From: Scatophagus argus
Lineage: Eukaryota; Chordata; Actinopteri; Scatophagidae
Assembly (NCBI RefSeq): GCF_020382885.2
Contig: NC_058513.1
Coordinates: 15,029,641 to 15,093,640 of the forward strand
Direction of reading: 5' to 3'
DNA length: 64,000 nucleotides
The position numbers and the translations under genes were made by a program. The notes under the pieces are model-generated. The model saw only the letters and a program-made list of their open reading frames with translations. It did not search any database and was not told the origin of the DNA. Shown in pieces: positions 1 to 15,409 of this stretch (within the stretch, counting starts at the first letter, position 1; each line of letters begins with the position of its first letter).

Positions 1-680
1 TTATGTCATAGCGAGAGTTTTCCCCGTTGTGTCCAGGGAGGGGGCTTCGTGTTGTTTCAGCTCGGTGTGTGTTCCACGGAGCCCGTCCTCTCTGCACTGC
101 AGTCAGCTCTATACTCGCACATTAGGCGTAGGAAGGTCACGTTACAAAGCGGCTCGGCACTAGCTGCTGCTGGAGAGAGGAGGACTGCGCAAAAACCACG
201 GCCCGGATTTGTGCCTGTCTGACGTCATGTGGAGCCACAGACCTCTCTGACAGGATCCAACAACGAAAAGCGCCGGGGGTATATGATCAACATCCAACCG
301 GGCCGGGAGATGTCGACGAGCACATCGCTGTTTTGTGTCACATACTCGCCGGTCAAGTAAAGCCAGGCGCGGAGATTTCGCTCCGCTCGATTGTGCGGTC
401 GCGACGCACTATGAGAGCGCTCGTCTGCTATTAAAGGGACTACAACGGCCGTTTTCTGACTCAAAACGAGCTGCACTGTTGACCAGAGAGGGATAAGCAG
501 CCAGAGAACAACTGCTAATCCCCCCACGGGCGGTCACATTCACGGCGGGGCTCGGACCCGAGAGAAATGGACAGGGCAGCACGAACTGGATTAAATGATA
601 GGGAATAAAGGAGACGCGGCGAACAAAGCGAACCCGAAGTGTTATGTCCGTTAACCCGTGTGGTCTTTACATGACTGGAA
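1..680 (+). promoter_or_regulatory. rnf157: CpG-rich promoter and 5' UTR region of rnf157
   Basis: The first ~680 bases are visibly richer in G+C and CpG than the following 3 kb intron, with many CGC/GCG-type words between 120 and 560. This is typical of a vertebrate CpG-island promoter. The region runs directly into the start codon of the first rnf157 coding exon at 681, so it should hold the transcription start and 5' UTR. No TATA box is obvious. Two minus-strand open frames cross this region, but they have no recognisable protein content and are explained by the high GC. The exact transcription start cannot be placed from sequence alone. Confidence 0.6.
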
Positions 681-3600
681 ATGGGAGCTTTAACGAGCAG
701 ACAAAACATAGGCGTGGAAGAAGTGGACATTCCGTCCAATTCGGTGTACCGTTATCCACCAAAATCTGGTAAGTCACCAAACAACAGGTCATACTGGGGG
801 TGGGTGCCAATTACATGGCCTCAAAGCTTCACTCCAGATGATTTATCTTGTGCTTTATAACAAAAGTGGCCGATACATCACCATCAAAACCATCACCATC
901 GTACCTCGTAGCTGACAGGCCTACGGAGCCTTTAACCTGGCGGAGCTACCTGTGGACAGATGACCAATGTCTGCTTCTTCTGAACGCCCCTTTCTACTTA
1001 ATCTTCCCTTTAAGACATATACTTTGGCTTCACTTTATGTTCATTTATTTAATTTTTTGCATTTTATGGTTTTAATTTATCTCTGGCACTGCAGCACTGT
1101 TGTATTGTCCATGGGGGCACTCTGACAGCAACACAGAGACGTGTTTTCTGCATTGAGAATGCCCCTTATTATAATCCATATTTATACAAGTTAACCTTGT
1201 ATATTTTCATTTATTTTAAAACTATGCTTGGCTCTCATCTTGCTGCATCTATTAGCAGGTAGTCGGGCTTGTGTTGATGGCATGGCAGACTGCCTTAGTC
1301 TGTCTGTAAAATAAATAAGTCATGGTGGATCCTGAGAGGATGCAAATAAAATGACCAACATCGCCATCAGCAGCAGCAAATCAAATTAGTCAGTGTAAAT
1401 GAGTTTGTTTTATTTTAATCAGCACTGCAGCCAATGGTTATTTTCATTAGGTTCTGTTTTTTCAAGATTAAGTGTCAAAATAGTGACTGTCCCAGAGCTG
1501 AGGTTGATGTCTTACAATTAAGTGTTTGTTTTGTCTGACCAAGAGTCCCAAAAACACAAATGTTAAATTTGTAATGATATAAAACAAAGAAAAGTAGAGA
1601 ATTTTAAGAGTTTAGAAGCTGGAAATTGATAGTTGGCATTTGTTTGCCTTATGAATGAATTAAATTATTAGTAATTTTTTGAGTTTTGTTCTGCTGAAAG
1701 AATAACAGATTGATTAATTCAGTAATTTTAAGACAAATTGTCCAGCAAATGTCTGCCACATGTGTAAATTGTTTGTTTTGTTTGACCAAAAGTCCAAAAT
1801 GGAAATATCTTGTTTTCTTTTGGTCTGGTTATCATCATGGGAGATGACGAGAAAGTACAAAAATTCACATTTGGGCCCCAACGGAAGCTGAAAATTGTGA
1901 ATTTATGCATTTTTTGGCTTCAGCTAACTGTTTTCATCTGTAATGAAAATCCATCTTGTATGGAGTTTTGGTCAGATTCCTGTTCCTGTTTACTTATTCT
2001 TTGATCAGTGACTTCCTGACTAACATCATAATTTTTTTAAATTTTTATTATGAAAGCCAAGTTCGTGTAGAACTGTTTGCTTTAGGACTCCGTAAACCTG
2101 GACATTTAAGAGGCTTCCCTCAGTGTTGAGATGTTTTAAAGGTTCATGTTGATACCAGATTTCAACTTTCACATTGAAACACCACCAAACCTTTATGTCT
2201 TTGCAGTCAGATCGCCTGACCCATAAACTGGCCGTTGGATTTGAGCTGTTTTGAATCTGTCTTGTTATTGCTCCTCTCTGTGACATTTTATGATCGCAGT
2301 ATTGCGTTCAGCTCCCTACCAGCAGCCAGGGTTCAACGGTAATCCAATATACCCAAAAAAATCTCATTGTGAAGAAATAATGTTATTGCTTTTTCAGTTC
2401 TATCATAAGCACAGGCATAAAGTAAATTAAAATCTCGCACAAAATGAGAGCAGGAACACAGTTTTATTATACTCAGACTTGATGTGTTTCGGCTATATTC
2501 TAATATCGTTATAATATTTGAGATTTATATCAATATTATAAAAAAAGAAAAGAAGGGAAAAAAAATGGTTGACTTGTGGCTGCCATTAGCACCCTGCTCG
2601 CCACACTTTGGCTGAATTAGTCACAAGGCTGCATGAATTTGTGATCTATCAGTCCTGGTTGCAGCCTGAAGGAGGGGTGGTGGTGGTGGTGGTGGCGGTG
2701 GCGGTGAAACCGATCTGTCAACCCCAGTTCCTGTTTCTGGGATCTGGTGACAAAGCCTTGGCCCAGCTCGCCTCTCCCACTGGTTGTAAATAAAAATAAG
2801 GCGGTGAAGACAGTTAGAGAGTCGCCATCGGGTTTTTTTTTTGGTTAGCTCATGATCTGTCATGTTATGAATTTTTCTACAGTGCAGAAAAGGCTTTAAG
2901 GTCAGAGCATCCAAACCCTCCCCAGCATTAATAAGAAGACGGAGCAGACCAGCTGATACATGACTGGCCTGCCCAGCATGTATTTAAAGACTCCGAACCA
3001 CCATTACAGTCTTAAGATATTAACTCACCCTGTGATTTAAAGGCAGAAAGTCTGCTTAGCCTTGCTGTCATCAACCCAATATCTTGGTAAACAGGTGGAC
3101 ACGCTGCATGCCAATAACAGCCCGGCTTCGCTTGTCTTCTGGAAATAAGAAGAAAAAAAACAAGTCTACTTGTTTGATGTAATTTCTTGTCTTACCCGCT
3201 GCTTGTTTTTCTGCTGTTTGAGGTCAGGCAATTTTAGGTCCTTTGACCGGAGGTCATCTTTGGATACGGGAGCCAACTAAGTAGTTTAAAGTGAAATGTA
3301 AATGTATTATGCCAGTAAAATACCAACTGTGTAGAATTAACCACAAAAAGAAATCTTAATTTTTAACAGTCTTTCTGGGTTTGGGCCCTAAAATATTAAT
3401 TAGAACAATGAAGGGTTCCCTTTTAATAGAGTTGCCCATATAAACTAAACCTCATAATAAGACTGTATTGCAGTTTCCTTTATTTTTTTTAATTTTGGAT
3501 TTTCAGGCATTTTGGAGTTAGACAAATAAAAATCAACTTGTTTACATATTTACTTTGCTTTATATATTCTTGATACTGTAGTACGGAGATCTGCCGTATT

Positions 3601-6600
3601 TTGTCCTGTTTGGAGATATTGTGGCATTAGTTTCTTAGTGTTGTATTTGATTAAGGAAAATAAAATGTCCAGAAAGCTAATGAGACCAAATCTGCAACAA
3701 TTTCTCATAGAAGAGATTACTTAAATGTGCTCACCATTAATGTTTTTTGTGACCTCAGATTCAGTGATGTATTTTGCATTAAGTGTGTTTAAAAATGAGT
3801 CTGTCTGTGTGCAGGGAGCTACTTCGCCAGCCATTTCATCATGGGCGGAGAGAAGTTTGACTCCACCCACCCGGAGGGTTACCTGTTCGGGGAAAACACA
3901 GACCTTAACTTCCTGGGGACCAGACCTGTGGCGGTAAGGTGTTCTCACACGCTAACAGGTGGATTAAATGTCTAAAACTTTCAATAACATCTCACGTAAA
4001 GATCAGTTTTTGTCTTCATATAATAAAATTAAAATAAATTAATGTCAGAAAATAGTGAAAAATGTCCATCACGATTTCACAGAGCCCCAAATCTCTTGTG
4101 ATGTTTCCAATTCAACCAGCAAAACAACAACCCAAACAAAAGGTGTTAAGTTTATGAAACCGAGAAACGCAGCAAATCCTCCCATTTGAGAGGGAAAAAC
4201 AGCATTTTTTGGCATTTGTGTTTGATAGATGACTCGATTGTCATAATTTTGATAACATAGTGTGTGACTGATTAATCGTTTCAGTGTAACTGAAACAGAA
4301 TATATCAAACAGGAGTTTATCCATTCAGCAGCAGTGACCCCTGCGGTGGCAATTAACAGGCTTTCAGAGTGTGTCTGATTGAAATTTATTTCAGCGTCTC
4401 ATCCTGCCAAACGTGAAATGACAGTCTGCTGGGCCTGTGCGCTGCGAGGCTGATAAGCAATTGTTCCTCTGGAAGATTCAGTCAAATTAATCACGAACCT
4501 GAAGGTCAAAACGAATGAGAGCTGCAGATCAAAAAGAGCTCAGATCCGGAGAGGAAAGAGAGAATTTGACACAGACTGAAAGGCTTGGAGGTGAAGCCGA
4601 CATGGAGGGACTCTGCTCCATCCCTCTGTGTGCTAATCTCACTCGGGCTGCTGTTTCTGTCTAGACTCGGGCTAAAATTAGGAGTGCAGTTTTTCTCCTG
4701 ATTATGTGGGTGTTTATAATCCTCCTGTGGGTACAGAATTCAGCTGGTGATGCTGTGTTTTATTTATTTATTTATTTAGTTTCCTTGTGTGACTGAAGCT
4801 TTACCAGCATTATATAATGTTTGGTGGTTTCCAAGCAGATGGTGCGGTGGAATCATAAAACCAACCGCAGTTGTTGTGTTCTCAGTCTCCTGCCGTCGCT
4901 CTACAAATATGATAATGGACGGGGTTATATTTAGGGGTTTTCAGAGTCTCCCGTGTGAAACGCATGGATGTACTAAATGGATTTTTAGCCACATTAGCAA
5001 GTCTCTGGATGGCACTGCCAGTCAGTCCACCACTTTAGCCCACACTGAAATATTTCAACAACTAGCGGATGGATTGTGGTGAATGTTTCTGCAGAGCTTG
5101 TTAGCCGTCATTAGCATTTAGCTCAAAACACAGCTGTGCTTAAGTGCGGTCCTGTTGAAGGTGTGTTTTGACAAAGCATCTGCTTACACTCACCTGGATT
5201 TGAAAAGAACAATCTAACCTTTTTAGTGTGAGCATGTGTGAGGAGTTACAGACTGTTGCTCTGATGTTTCCTTGTTTTTTTATTTAATACGTTATAGGAC
5301 CTACAGTGCTGCTTGTGAGTTTCCTAATGAATGGCTCTTTTCAGCATCTGTTACTCCGAGAGTGTGTGTGTTTGTGTAGTTTACAGGCGTGACTCCTGCC
5401 GAGCCCAGATGCGTAATAGTGCTGAATATGGTACCATTCAGAGCCACACAAACACGCAGACAGATGAGGGGTTGTAGTGCGGAGGTATCTGACCACATCC
5501 TGCATGTTTTCTCCTCCAGTGATCCTCAAACCACTTCGGCTCTCACTTTACACTCGCTCAGCAACTTCTGGATTCAAACACACGACAAACTGAGAAGTGA
5601 ACCACAGATCGGGTCAGGCTTGCAGGTTACGCGTCGATTTTTACGCCATGGTTCTTAATGTTGGGTATTATTGTGGTGAATAGTGCAGAAAAGCAAGCCC
5701 AGAAGGCATTCCTCATCCTTATCTGTGACTTGATGCCATCAAAACGCTGCTGCTGCAGTGAACTTCGCCCATCTGCTCCTTTTAAACAGGCTTAAAATAA
5801 AGACGAGCACTGTTGGACCTTGGTCTGTTTTGCACTCCTGTGGTCCCTGCGTGTGCAGAAATGTTTCAAACAGTGTCTGAAGTGTCAGCCTCGTCCCTGG
5901 AAAGACACAATCTGAGCAGATTTTTTGCTTTGGCTCAGCACTTGTCAGCATGGATCTTGCTGGTGCTGACCAACCAAAACGCTTTTGTGTTAAGGTTAAA
6001 CCTTATGTAACCCCGAACCCTGTGGTAAAGAGAGGAATGTCGGGGCGGTCGACGGAAGATGAGCTCCACCGCTCTTCAGTCTCATAGTGTATATTTTACA
6101 TCTATAATTTTTTTCTTTTGTTTTCAGTTCCCATATGCAGCCCCTCCACCTCAGGAACCAGTGAAGACGTTACGAAGCCTTATAAACATCCGTAAGGACA
6201 CGCTGCGGCTTGTACGGTACGCACCTCTGCCCACCTAAGCACATATGTGACCCGTCATTACATCACTGCTGTGTAATTGTATGTCCACCGAGCTATTTTT
6301 AGGGAACAAGCCACAACTGCCAATTTAAGGGAAGGTGTCAAATCATGCAGGTTTTTTTAGTGTAATTCAAACTTTTTATTTTCTTCAGGCGTACTTGTAT
6401 AACCATAAAATCCAATTACAAAATTCAAGCCAAAAATAAAAGCATAAAATTATTCCTGAAAATAGGACAGACATTCACACACACAATAAATCACTCTATA
6501 TAAGTTATTCACAGATAGAAATTCCTGTGACAAGTGACTTCTAACAATTAATCAGAAGTCGTGTCAGTCTGCAGCAGATTGTTTCTGCTTGAACACTGGT

Positions 6601-9600
6601 GCGTAAAGGCTTCTATAAATTCAGTTTCATGCCTGTTTTGTAAGTGCACACTCACCATGACTCAAACACCAGTAAATGCTCACGCTTCTCTTCTCCACTT
6701 GTGAAACTTTCCCCCTCGTCCTTGTCTCCTCGTCCCCTGCCGCCCGCCTCTGCCACCCGCAGGTGCAGCGAGGACCTGAAGCTGCCGGGTGATGAAGCGG
6801 CAGGGAAGAACAGGGCCTGCTACAACATCGAGTTCACCTTCGACGCAGACACACAGGTGGCCATAACCATCTACTACCAGGCCATGGAGGAGTTTCACAA
6901 CGGAGTGCCAGTGTGAGTGGGAATGTATTTTCTGTACACTGTTGCCTGATGTCTAAAATATTTGCTAAAATTATTAGCACATATCTGGTTTGAATGAGTA
7001 GCATTTGTAGGCTACAAACAGTTTTTAGTGCCACAGTATTCCCTAATTTCAAGTTCCACCAACATGGTCTTGCATATGTTATACAGTATATCTTGCAGAA
7101 CAGTGCATATAGTTCTGTCCAGACATTCATCCACGTCGCAAAGACAGAAACATCTTAATACAAGCAGAGAAAATGTATGTTGTAACACTTGCAGCCACAA
7201 TTTTAACAGAAATATCCTATTATGGTTTAAATACATTAGACTGTACAAAAATGTGCAAGAGGTGCATTCTCTTCCTGATACCGATAAGATGAGCGAGCCA
7301 TCGTTCACCCAGTACATCATGTGTTTTGTGCAGCTGTGTGCACTGACTAACTGACTGTTTTCGTGCAGTTACCTGCCCCAGGACAGCTCTCTCCAGTCTG
7401 AGACGGTGCACTTCAAGAGGGGAGTGTCCCAGCAGTTCTGTCTGCCCTCTCACACCGTCAACCTCAGCGAGTGGGCTGACGAGGAGGTAGGAAGGTCGCG
7501 TGCCCGTATGAGGCTTTTCCCGAGATGCCAGTTTATGCATCATGTCAGACAGACCTCAGCTTTATTTCCCTCCTCACCTCCTCGTTTTCTCCTCAGCTGC
7601 TGTTTGACATGGACAAAGAGATTTTCCCCATGGTGGTGCAGGCTGTAGTGGACGAGGGGGAGGGTGAGTCAACGTGTATTTGTCCCACTGATGCTCTGAG
7701 GTGAAAGTAGACCTGCAGAATTTTAAGCAAAGACGTGTCTTCTGCCTTCTTATGTTTGCAGAACATTTGGGCCACTCTCACATACTGCTGGCTACATTTG
7801 AGAAGGTAAGAAAGACGCTTTTTGTGAGAGTCCGAGCCGATGAGAAGCAGACACAATGTGTTTGTAGGAATTTGCTGTCAGTACAGACATCAGCAGGGCT
7901 CTCAGCGAGAGCTGGAACAATTTATTGACTGAAATTATTGACAGAAAATCTTTCAGCAAACTACATTCATGATTGATTAATCATTAATCTACTAAAATGG
8001 CAAACACTACTACTGGTACCAGCTTTAAAAATGTGGGCATTTTCTGCTTTGCCCTGTTTTTATTGCAGGTTAATTTAATATCTTAGGGTTTTGGGCAACT
8101 GATATTACTGTAAAGACTCGTTCATTTATAATCGGCAGAACAATCATACACATTTCGGGGGATTTTTTATTGAAAAACATCACGAAGCTCATGGAAATTC
8201 TGTAATCCTAAGATGCATCTTGTTTCTGTAATTTAACGTGACATGAGAAGTCACAGCATTACAGTTCAGTCAAATCTTGAGTAAATAAATATAATGAAAA
8301 AGAATGAAAAATGAAGGACTCTTTGAGCCTGAAAAATAAATATGTAGGCGTGTTTGTGTATGACTTCAGAAATAAAACTGTTGCTTTCTTTGCCAGCACA
8401 TGGACGGGAGCTACTGTGTGAAGCCTCTGAAGCAGAAACAAGTGGTGAATACTTTTCCTCTCTCTTTTCCTTCCTCCTTTTGTGTAACTTTTTTTATGCC
8501 TTTGAAAGACAAAGAAAGCCCAATGCTTTGTGTCCCTCTTGAACATTACGCCTGGCGTCTGAGACCTCCTGACTTTATTCTTCGCTCTGTTCCTTATCCC
8601 CAGGTGGATGGAGTGAGTTATCTACTGCAGGAGATCTATGGGATAGAGAACAAATACAACAGCCAGGAATCAAAGGTAAATCTCAGGCAAACAGAAAGGT
8701 TTTTCTGCTGTCTCTTTCTCTTTGAGTGAAATAAATCAGTGACTTGGAAATTCTCTTTCTTCTTAACATCTAAGTGTTTTTTTTTGTTTTTTTAACCTCC
8801 AGGTTGCTGACGATGAGATCAGTGACAACAGCGCTGAGTGTGTGGTGTGTTTGTCGGATGTGAGAGACACACTCATCCTGCCATGCAGACACCTGTGTCT
8901 CTGCAACGCCTGCGCAGACACCCTGCGCTACCAGGCCAACTGCTGCCCCATCTGCAGACTGCGTGAGTTCTCATCAGCTGTGAAGAATTCCCTTACAAAA
9001 TGTTGGCAAAGCAGGTGTCGAATCTGCAGCGTTTTGTCCAACGGACACAGAGAGGACGCACAGAGACAATAGCACACAGAAACAGTGAAAGAGAAGGACA
9101 GGCTGTTTCTTGCACTTGGCTCCTGCTTATTTTTCCTGATTTTAATGTCACTGTATTAAAACTGAAGCAGCTAGTGGTACTATATTCTGTATGTGGTTAA
9201 AGTAATAATCTAGTCAAAGGAGTTTTATGCAAAAATCTTAATTAAAAACTTCATTTTGAGCTGATAAGACAGCTGATATGACCCTCACTTATGTTCAGCA
9301 ACATTAAACACTTTCACGCTCTATTTCTTTTTCGTGTCAAAACAGCCAATTCATGCTCGAAAGTCTCATTTATAAAGTGCAACCTAGAAAATATTTCATC
9401 TTAATTTTTTCCATCTTGGCACAGTATATGTTTTTAAATTGTGGCCTTGAAATGTATCAGTTCTTCTTCTGAGGGGTTAAAGTAATTGACACTTCAATTA
9501 ATATGACATAAACACAGATCATTTAAATGTCTTTTATTATTATTATTATTTTTTTAGCATTCAGAGCTCTGCTGCAGATCCGAGCCATGAGGAAGAAACT

Positions 9601-12600
9601 CAGTCCTCTTTCACCTACCAGCTTTAACCCCGTCATCACGTCACAGACATCTGATTCAGAGGAGCACTCGGTGAGGCAGAACCGACAGACACACACACAC
9701 AAGGAGAAAACTAATCACCGTTAGTTCCCCGCAAACTCACATCCTCCTCGTCCTCTCCTTGTTTGCAGGCATCTGAGCACATCCCTCCAGGCTACGAGGC
9801 GGTGTCTCTTCTGGAGGCGCTGAACGGACCCCTCAACACGTCCTCGGTGGTCCCTCCGCCTCTCCACTCGGGTCCCAGCCACGTCTCCAGAGCGCTGCCT
9901 CCATACAGCAGCGAGCCTCACCCGGCTCCGGCCCGCTCCCTCTCCCCTCTGGACCACTCCAACGCCAGTCAGGGACTCAAACTCAAGAAGAGTGGTTCAA
10001 AGTGAGTATTAGTGACAGTTATTATTTATTTATTTATATTTTTGTTTGTTTGTTTGTTTTTTTAAAAGGCAAAGTCTACTCCATCCAGAATAAAATGTGT
10101 CAGTTACAATGCATTTAGTGCAGCTGGATTTGTGCCTGGATTTTATGACCCAAATCCAAAATTTGATGTGTTTTCTCCTGCAAGAAGGCACAGTTCACCA
10201 CAGAGGAAGCTCTGAATACAAGTGTGAGCAGTTAAAATGAAAGATAGATGAGATAAAAAATCAGCTCCTATGTTTGCACTCAGATTTTTATTCCTATAAG
10301 CTGATTTTATTCTTACTTTATTGTGTTATTGATTTTTAAAACAAAAAATTAAACAAACGTGAGTAAAGTGGCTTAGAAACTGAAAATAATGAGCCATTAT
10401 TACAACATACAAAACTCAAAGATGCAGAATCATCTTCCCTTTCATTTCACATCTACGTCTGAACCGACTGAGATCTTACGCTTCTTAAATAATCTCCTGG
10501 TCTGTGCTGTTTTCCTGTTTCTAACGAGTACAGGTACATCAAACTCACTCCTGTTATTTTTGTCTGAATGTTGTCCATTATTTTGTTTATTTTAGGTCAC
10601 TTTCCCAGAATTCCTCTGTGCTTCCCGAGGAGGAAGATGAGAAGTCTTGCAGTGAGTCCGAGGCCTGCCGCCACAAACTCGCTGTGGACCCGCAGGAGGT
10701 GTGTGTGTGTGTGTGTGTGTGAAGCAGAGAGAAAATACTTTTTTGTTTATCTCAGTGTCAGATGTCTCCACAGGCTGTGGGTTTGTGCATGTTTGTTTGT
10801 GTGTGAGTGTTGTGAGGGTCATGTGGTGCTGTGAGCTCCTCTCTTACTGCTGCTCTTGTTGTTTTCCAGAGCGGAGTGACTCCAGACAGCGAGAACCTGA
10901 CGCTGTCTTCGTCTGGAGCCATCGACCAATCATCCTGCACCGGGACGCCGCTCTCCTCCACCATCACCTCTCCTGAAGGTACACAAACACACACACAAAC
11001 ACACGTACGTTTGCCTTTCTATACTTGTGAGGACCCTGGTTGATGTATTGCATTCCCGAGCCGCTAACGCCAACTTTCAATGTCTCAGGGAAATTCCCAA
11101 CCCCAACACTTACCTCCAACATAATCTTCGCCATAAAACTAAGTCTTAACTTCTAAACAGTCCTTTGAAATAATGAGGACCGGCCAGAATGTCCTCACAA
11201 TGTAGAGATGTTATGCTGACAAATAAAGTGAACAATAAAGTTGGACGATGCATCTCCACTTCCTCCCACTGCACAAAAAACAAGCCAAAATATCCCGGAT
11301 ACAAGCGCTGCCGTCACTTGAAGCCAGTCTGTGCAGTAGTGATCGGCTTGTCGTCGTGCTTCATATTGTATTTAGAAGAGGCTCTTAATGTTTTTAAGCC
11401 TCTTTCAGACATGCATCTTATCGTATTAATGTGATGACAGTCACTTTTAGCTCAGTTTTTGCATCACAACGCTGCCAACTCTCACACTTTTGTCTTGAGA
11501 TCTCATGTCGATCAGACAAATGTAGAATTTAGGCTCCTTTTCTTTGACTTTATTAAAAAGCTTCGGTCATCACAGAACAGCAGACACAGCAGTATCTTCA
11601 TTAATTATTTAATCAGTCCAATATAATCACTCACTGAAACAAAAAATAAGGAGAGCAATAAAAAAGATATTTATATTTATGAATGGACAGGAATTTGGTG
11701 TTTCAAAATGTATTTGCCACTTGCAGTGTATTGAAATGGGCCTGTATATCTACTGTGTTGTTATTGTCTTTTTGACTTTACAGTGTCTCATGGATGTGAA
11801 CTTTTTCCCCTTCAAAGTCATTTAAACAGTCGTTTCATCCAGCAGCACCAGGTGCCAAATATCACTCCCTCTCACTAAATGAATAAATCAATAAAATAAA
11901 ACCATAAAAGTCATCCATGTCTGAATGACAAAATTCATAAAACTTCATTTTAGCAGCTGTTCTCCTTTTGCTTTATGAGACACAATTTCTCTGATAGGGG
12001 TTAAGAAAGTTTATCTTACCTTTAATTTGAGACGACAGCTCACATGTTGTTTGTTTCTCCTTGTTTCAGTCTCTATGTTAAAAGATTTCAGTTTAAGCTG
12101 TGCTGTCAGGAAACAAAAACACTTTAATCAAAGTGTGGTGGGCAGCATTTCTGAAATTTGGCAAGAAAGCTAAAAGCAAAGAGCTCCAGGTTCTGCATGG
12201 AACATTTTGACATAAATAAATCACAAGTTTGAACCACCTCAGCGTTTTATGTTTGTGCCACTGGATTAGATTTTATGGGAAATCTGTTGGATGGCATTTC
12301 AGCACCAAACAGGAAGAGATGACTGTTATTCCAGCTGGAATGAAAGACTCAATGTAATTGTTTATCCTCTTCTACAAAGCTAATCCCCAAGTAGTCGAGC
12401 TCCCAGCTTGTGTTGCTGACAGAGGCCTGGAGTGAATTTAGTCAAACAGCTTCAGAAATCTTCATTGAGCTGTGAGACTGAAAATGGCCGCCTCTCTGTC
12501 TTAAAGAGTTAGATGAGAAGATGGATACCACCAGGTGGTAGGTGATTAGCTTAGCTTAGCATAAAATCTGCAAGCAGGCGGAAAGAACTAGCCTGACTTT

Positions 12601-15371
12601 GTTTAAAGAAAGATGCATTTTCCCAAATGTTTGACCAATTTTCTACTGTTGATAATTCAGTGACAGTAGGGCTCAGTTTTTTTTAATATAAGTGGTGGAA
12701 ATCTCCTTTGGCAAACAACAAAAAACATTCCCCCGACCCCGAGCCATGATGTGTGTCTCCGTCTGTCTGCCAGACCCAGTGAGCAGCAGCCTGGTCCAGT
12801 CAGTGATGTCCATGGCCTCGTCCCACTCGCAGCACTCCCACATCAGCACTGACACCATGTCCTCCATGTCAGGGTCCTACCTGGCCGGGGCTGAAGGCGA
12901 GCCTGGGGGTGACGACGGTGGAGACGTGGACGGCGAGGAGAGCCAGGATGCTCCTATGGAGAGCAGAGGACCGTCGCAGCAGGATGGGGTGAGGAATCCG
13001 GGAATGGAGGGATGAATGGATGGAAGAGAAATTGGGACTGGGATTTAGACGTATCCTCATTGGATTGTCTCTCTTTTGTTAATCCAGGAATTTTCCCAGG
13101 AGCCAAACGAACAAAACTACTCGGTGGCTATAGAGGAGCAGGACTCAGAGGTGACTGCAACACACTGATGCTGAACAGGTTGTGAGTTTTGATCGTTTTT
13201 TTTTTATTCAGTTAATTTCTGTAAAGCTTCACAAAGCTTTCTGTCTTTCTCCAGGGGAACGAAGTCACTGAAGAGGACTGCTCCTCCCCGTCGAACGGGA
13301 AAGGTAACTATGGTCACCATCCCTCACCTTTCACCCCTGACCTCCTTCCTCCCTTTGCATTTGTTGCTCTCAGGCCACATGAAAAAAGACCTTTCATATA
13401 AACTACATACTGAGTGGTTGAGCTGATATCTTGTTGCTATTGGAATCATGGCTAATGAGTACTGGCAACCCTTTCAAAATAAAGGGAATAAATGTCTGAT
13501 ATTGTCCTCTAGATGGGGCAATCCCTTGCATGTAATGTTGCAAGCTGAAGCCACCACAACATGCAGTATCCAAACTGGAGTGAATGACCTCTCACACAGG
13601 GTGTGTGCACCAGAACCTTGATCTACTATGCGTTGAAGACTACATTAAAATAGAAAAATTATTCTCTATTGTGACTGATTGTCTCACTGAAGTCTTCTTT
13701 TGTGGTCACAGAACCAGACTGGATGTAGCCAGAATTGGCTCTGTCAGTGCGGTTCTAATACTTTGATTAAAAATCCTGTTGTAGATTAGAAAAGAACTTT
13801 GAAGTCCTCTCTTAACTCCATTAATCAGTAGAATCCGGCTGCAGGCTCGAAGACGCTGCCTGAGTGAGTCCCTCTGCACAGTTTGTGAAGGGATGGACAG
13901 GAACATAAATTGCTGCAGGCTGTGAACCAGTTCAGGGACTGGATCCTCCAAAGTCTGTGTTTTCATTTCAAATTCTCCCCCATATCAAGCAGAGAGATTA
14001 AAGTTTCTTCCAAACTTAAAGGACAAAAATGGTGTATCCCTTACTGTTGGGAAAAAGAACGTGGCCCCCCTTCAGTCACTGGTTAATATACACATCACTG
14101 TAAGACCATAGAAAAAACTCCTACTCCATACTACTCACAGAAAAAAATAATGATATTACTTTTTTTTCTAATAACAAGAAAAGAATCATCATTCTTTTGC
14201 TGTTTTGGTTTACCCTCAGTGTTGTTTTCAGCTCAGCAGGCTGCTGTTTTCTGTAAGAAAACTCTAAAAATCCACAACCTGCTCAACAGACAGACAAGGT
14301 TAATGGTAAACAGGGGAGTAGAGACCAAAAACAAACATCTAAAAGTGACTCAATATTGGGCTTACATTCATCAGACACAACACGACTCCAAATGACAGTT
14401 TGACTCCTTAACTGTTGGATGTGGAAATAAGCTGCTGGTTGCTAACAAGTTAAACATTTCAGGTTGAAAGATGATGATATGTCAGCGGTCTGTTCACAAC
14501 TTGTTTCCACTGCCCACAAGTGCCTTTAAACAACTTTATGTACAGAGAATGAAAATGAGAATGAAAACAACCTTGTGGTTCAACAAGCAGCCAGCCTACG
14601 CTTTTACTGACCGTCGATGGCTGGTTTAACTTTACCCACAAGCCAGCTGATAACACACAGAATGTAATGAAGACAATCTGGGAGCATTTCTCCCGTTTTC
14701 CAAGAAGTTAACCATCCCTCACCTCCCATTAGCCTCAACAGTAAAAAATAAAAGACCAACCCTGCACCCTTTGGAGGATCCAGCTGATGAACTGTTACAC
14801 GTCTTATTAATGAGGCAGTGAAATGTCTGTTTGAAGTACTTTTTTTTCCATTCTGAACCTACTACTTTACAATCAGCGTTTCCTTATTGGTGAATTTAAT
14901 GCCTGGTAATCAATCAATTAGTAGCAGATATCGACTGATTCCCATTGATCGGAGCATCCTTTTATTCATGACAGGAAATGAGCACGATCAGGCATCCTGA
15001 GTGGTTAAAATAAGGTTCTGCTTCACACCAGGCTACTGGCTTGCACTTGCATGATTTGCACCTCGATATATAAATGTCTCTGTGTGTTGTATATGTATGA
15101 GATCTATGATTTACAAGTTCTTTCTAAAAAAAACAACCCTCTGCATGGTGCGTTTGTTGTTTTTTTTTTTAGCTGCTGTCATGAGGTGAAAGCTTCCACA
15201 TCCACATCTGTGTGTGAGTGTGTGTGAGTGTGTGTGTGTGCTTGTGTGTGCGAGCAACGCTGTGCTAAAGAAAGTGTTGTGGTGTGAGTCAATGAACAGA
15301 AGGGCTTAAAGCAAAAACAACAAGGTCACCTTCATCGGACATTTTGTACATGTAAATTAGTTTCTCCATGG

Positions 15372-15409
<38 letters not shown>

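Noticed and set aside
2621-2914. Minus-strand open frame with a proline run
   Set aside because: It is a translation of the GGT/GGC trinucleotide repeat in rnf157 intron 1, with no homology or splice context.
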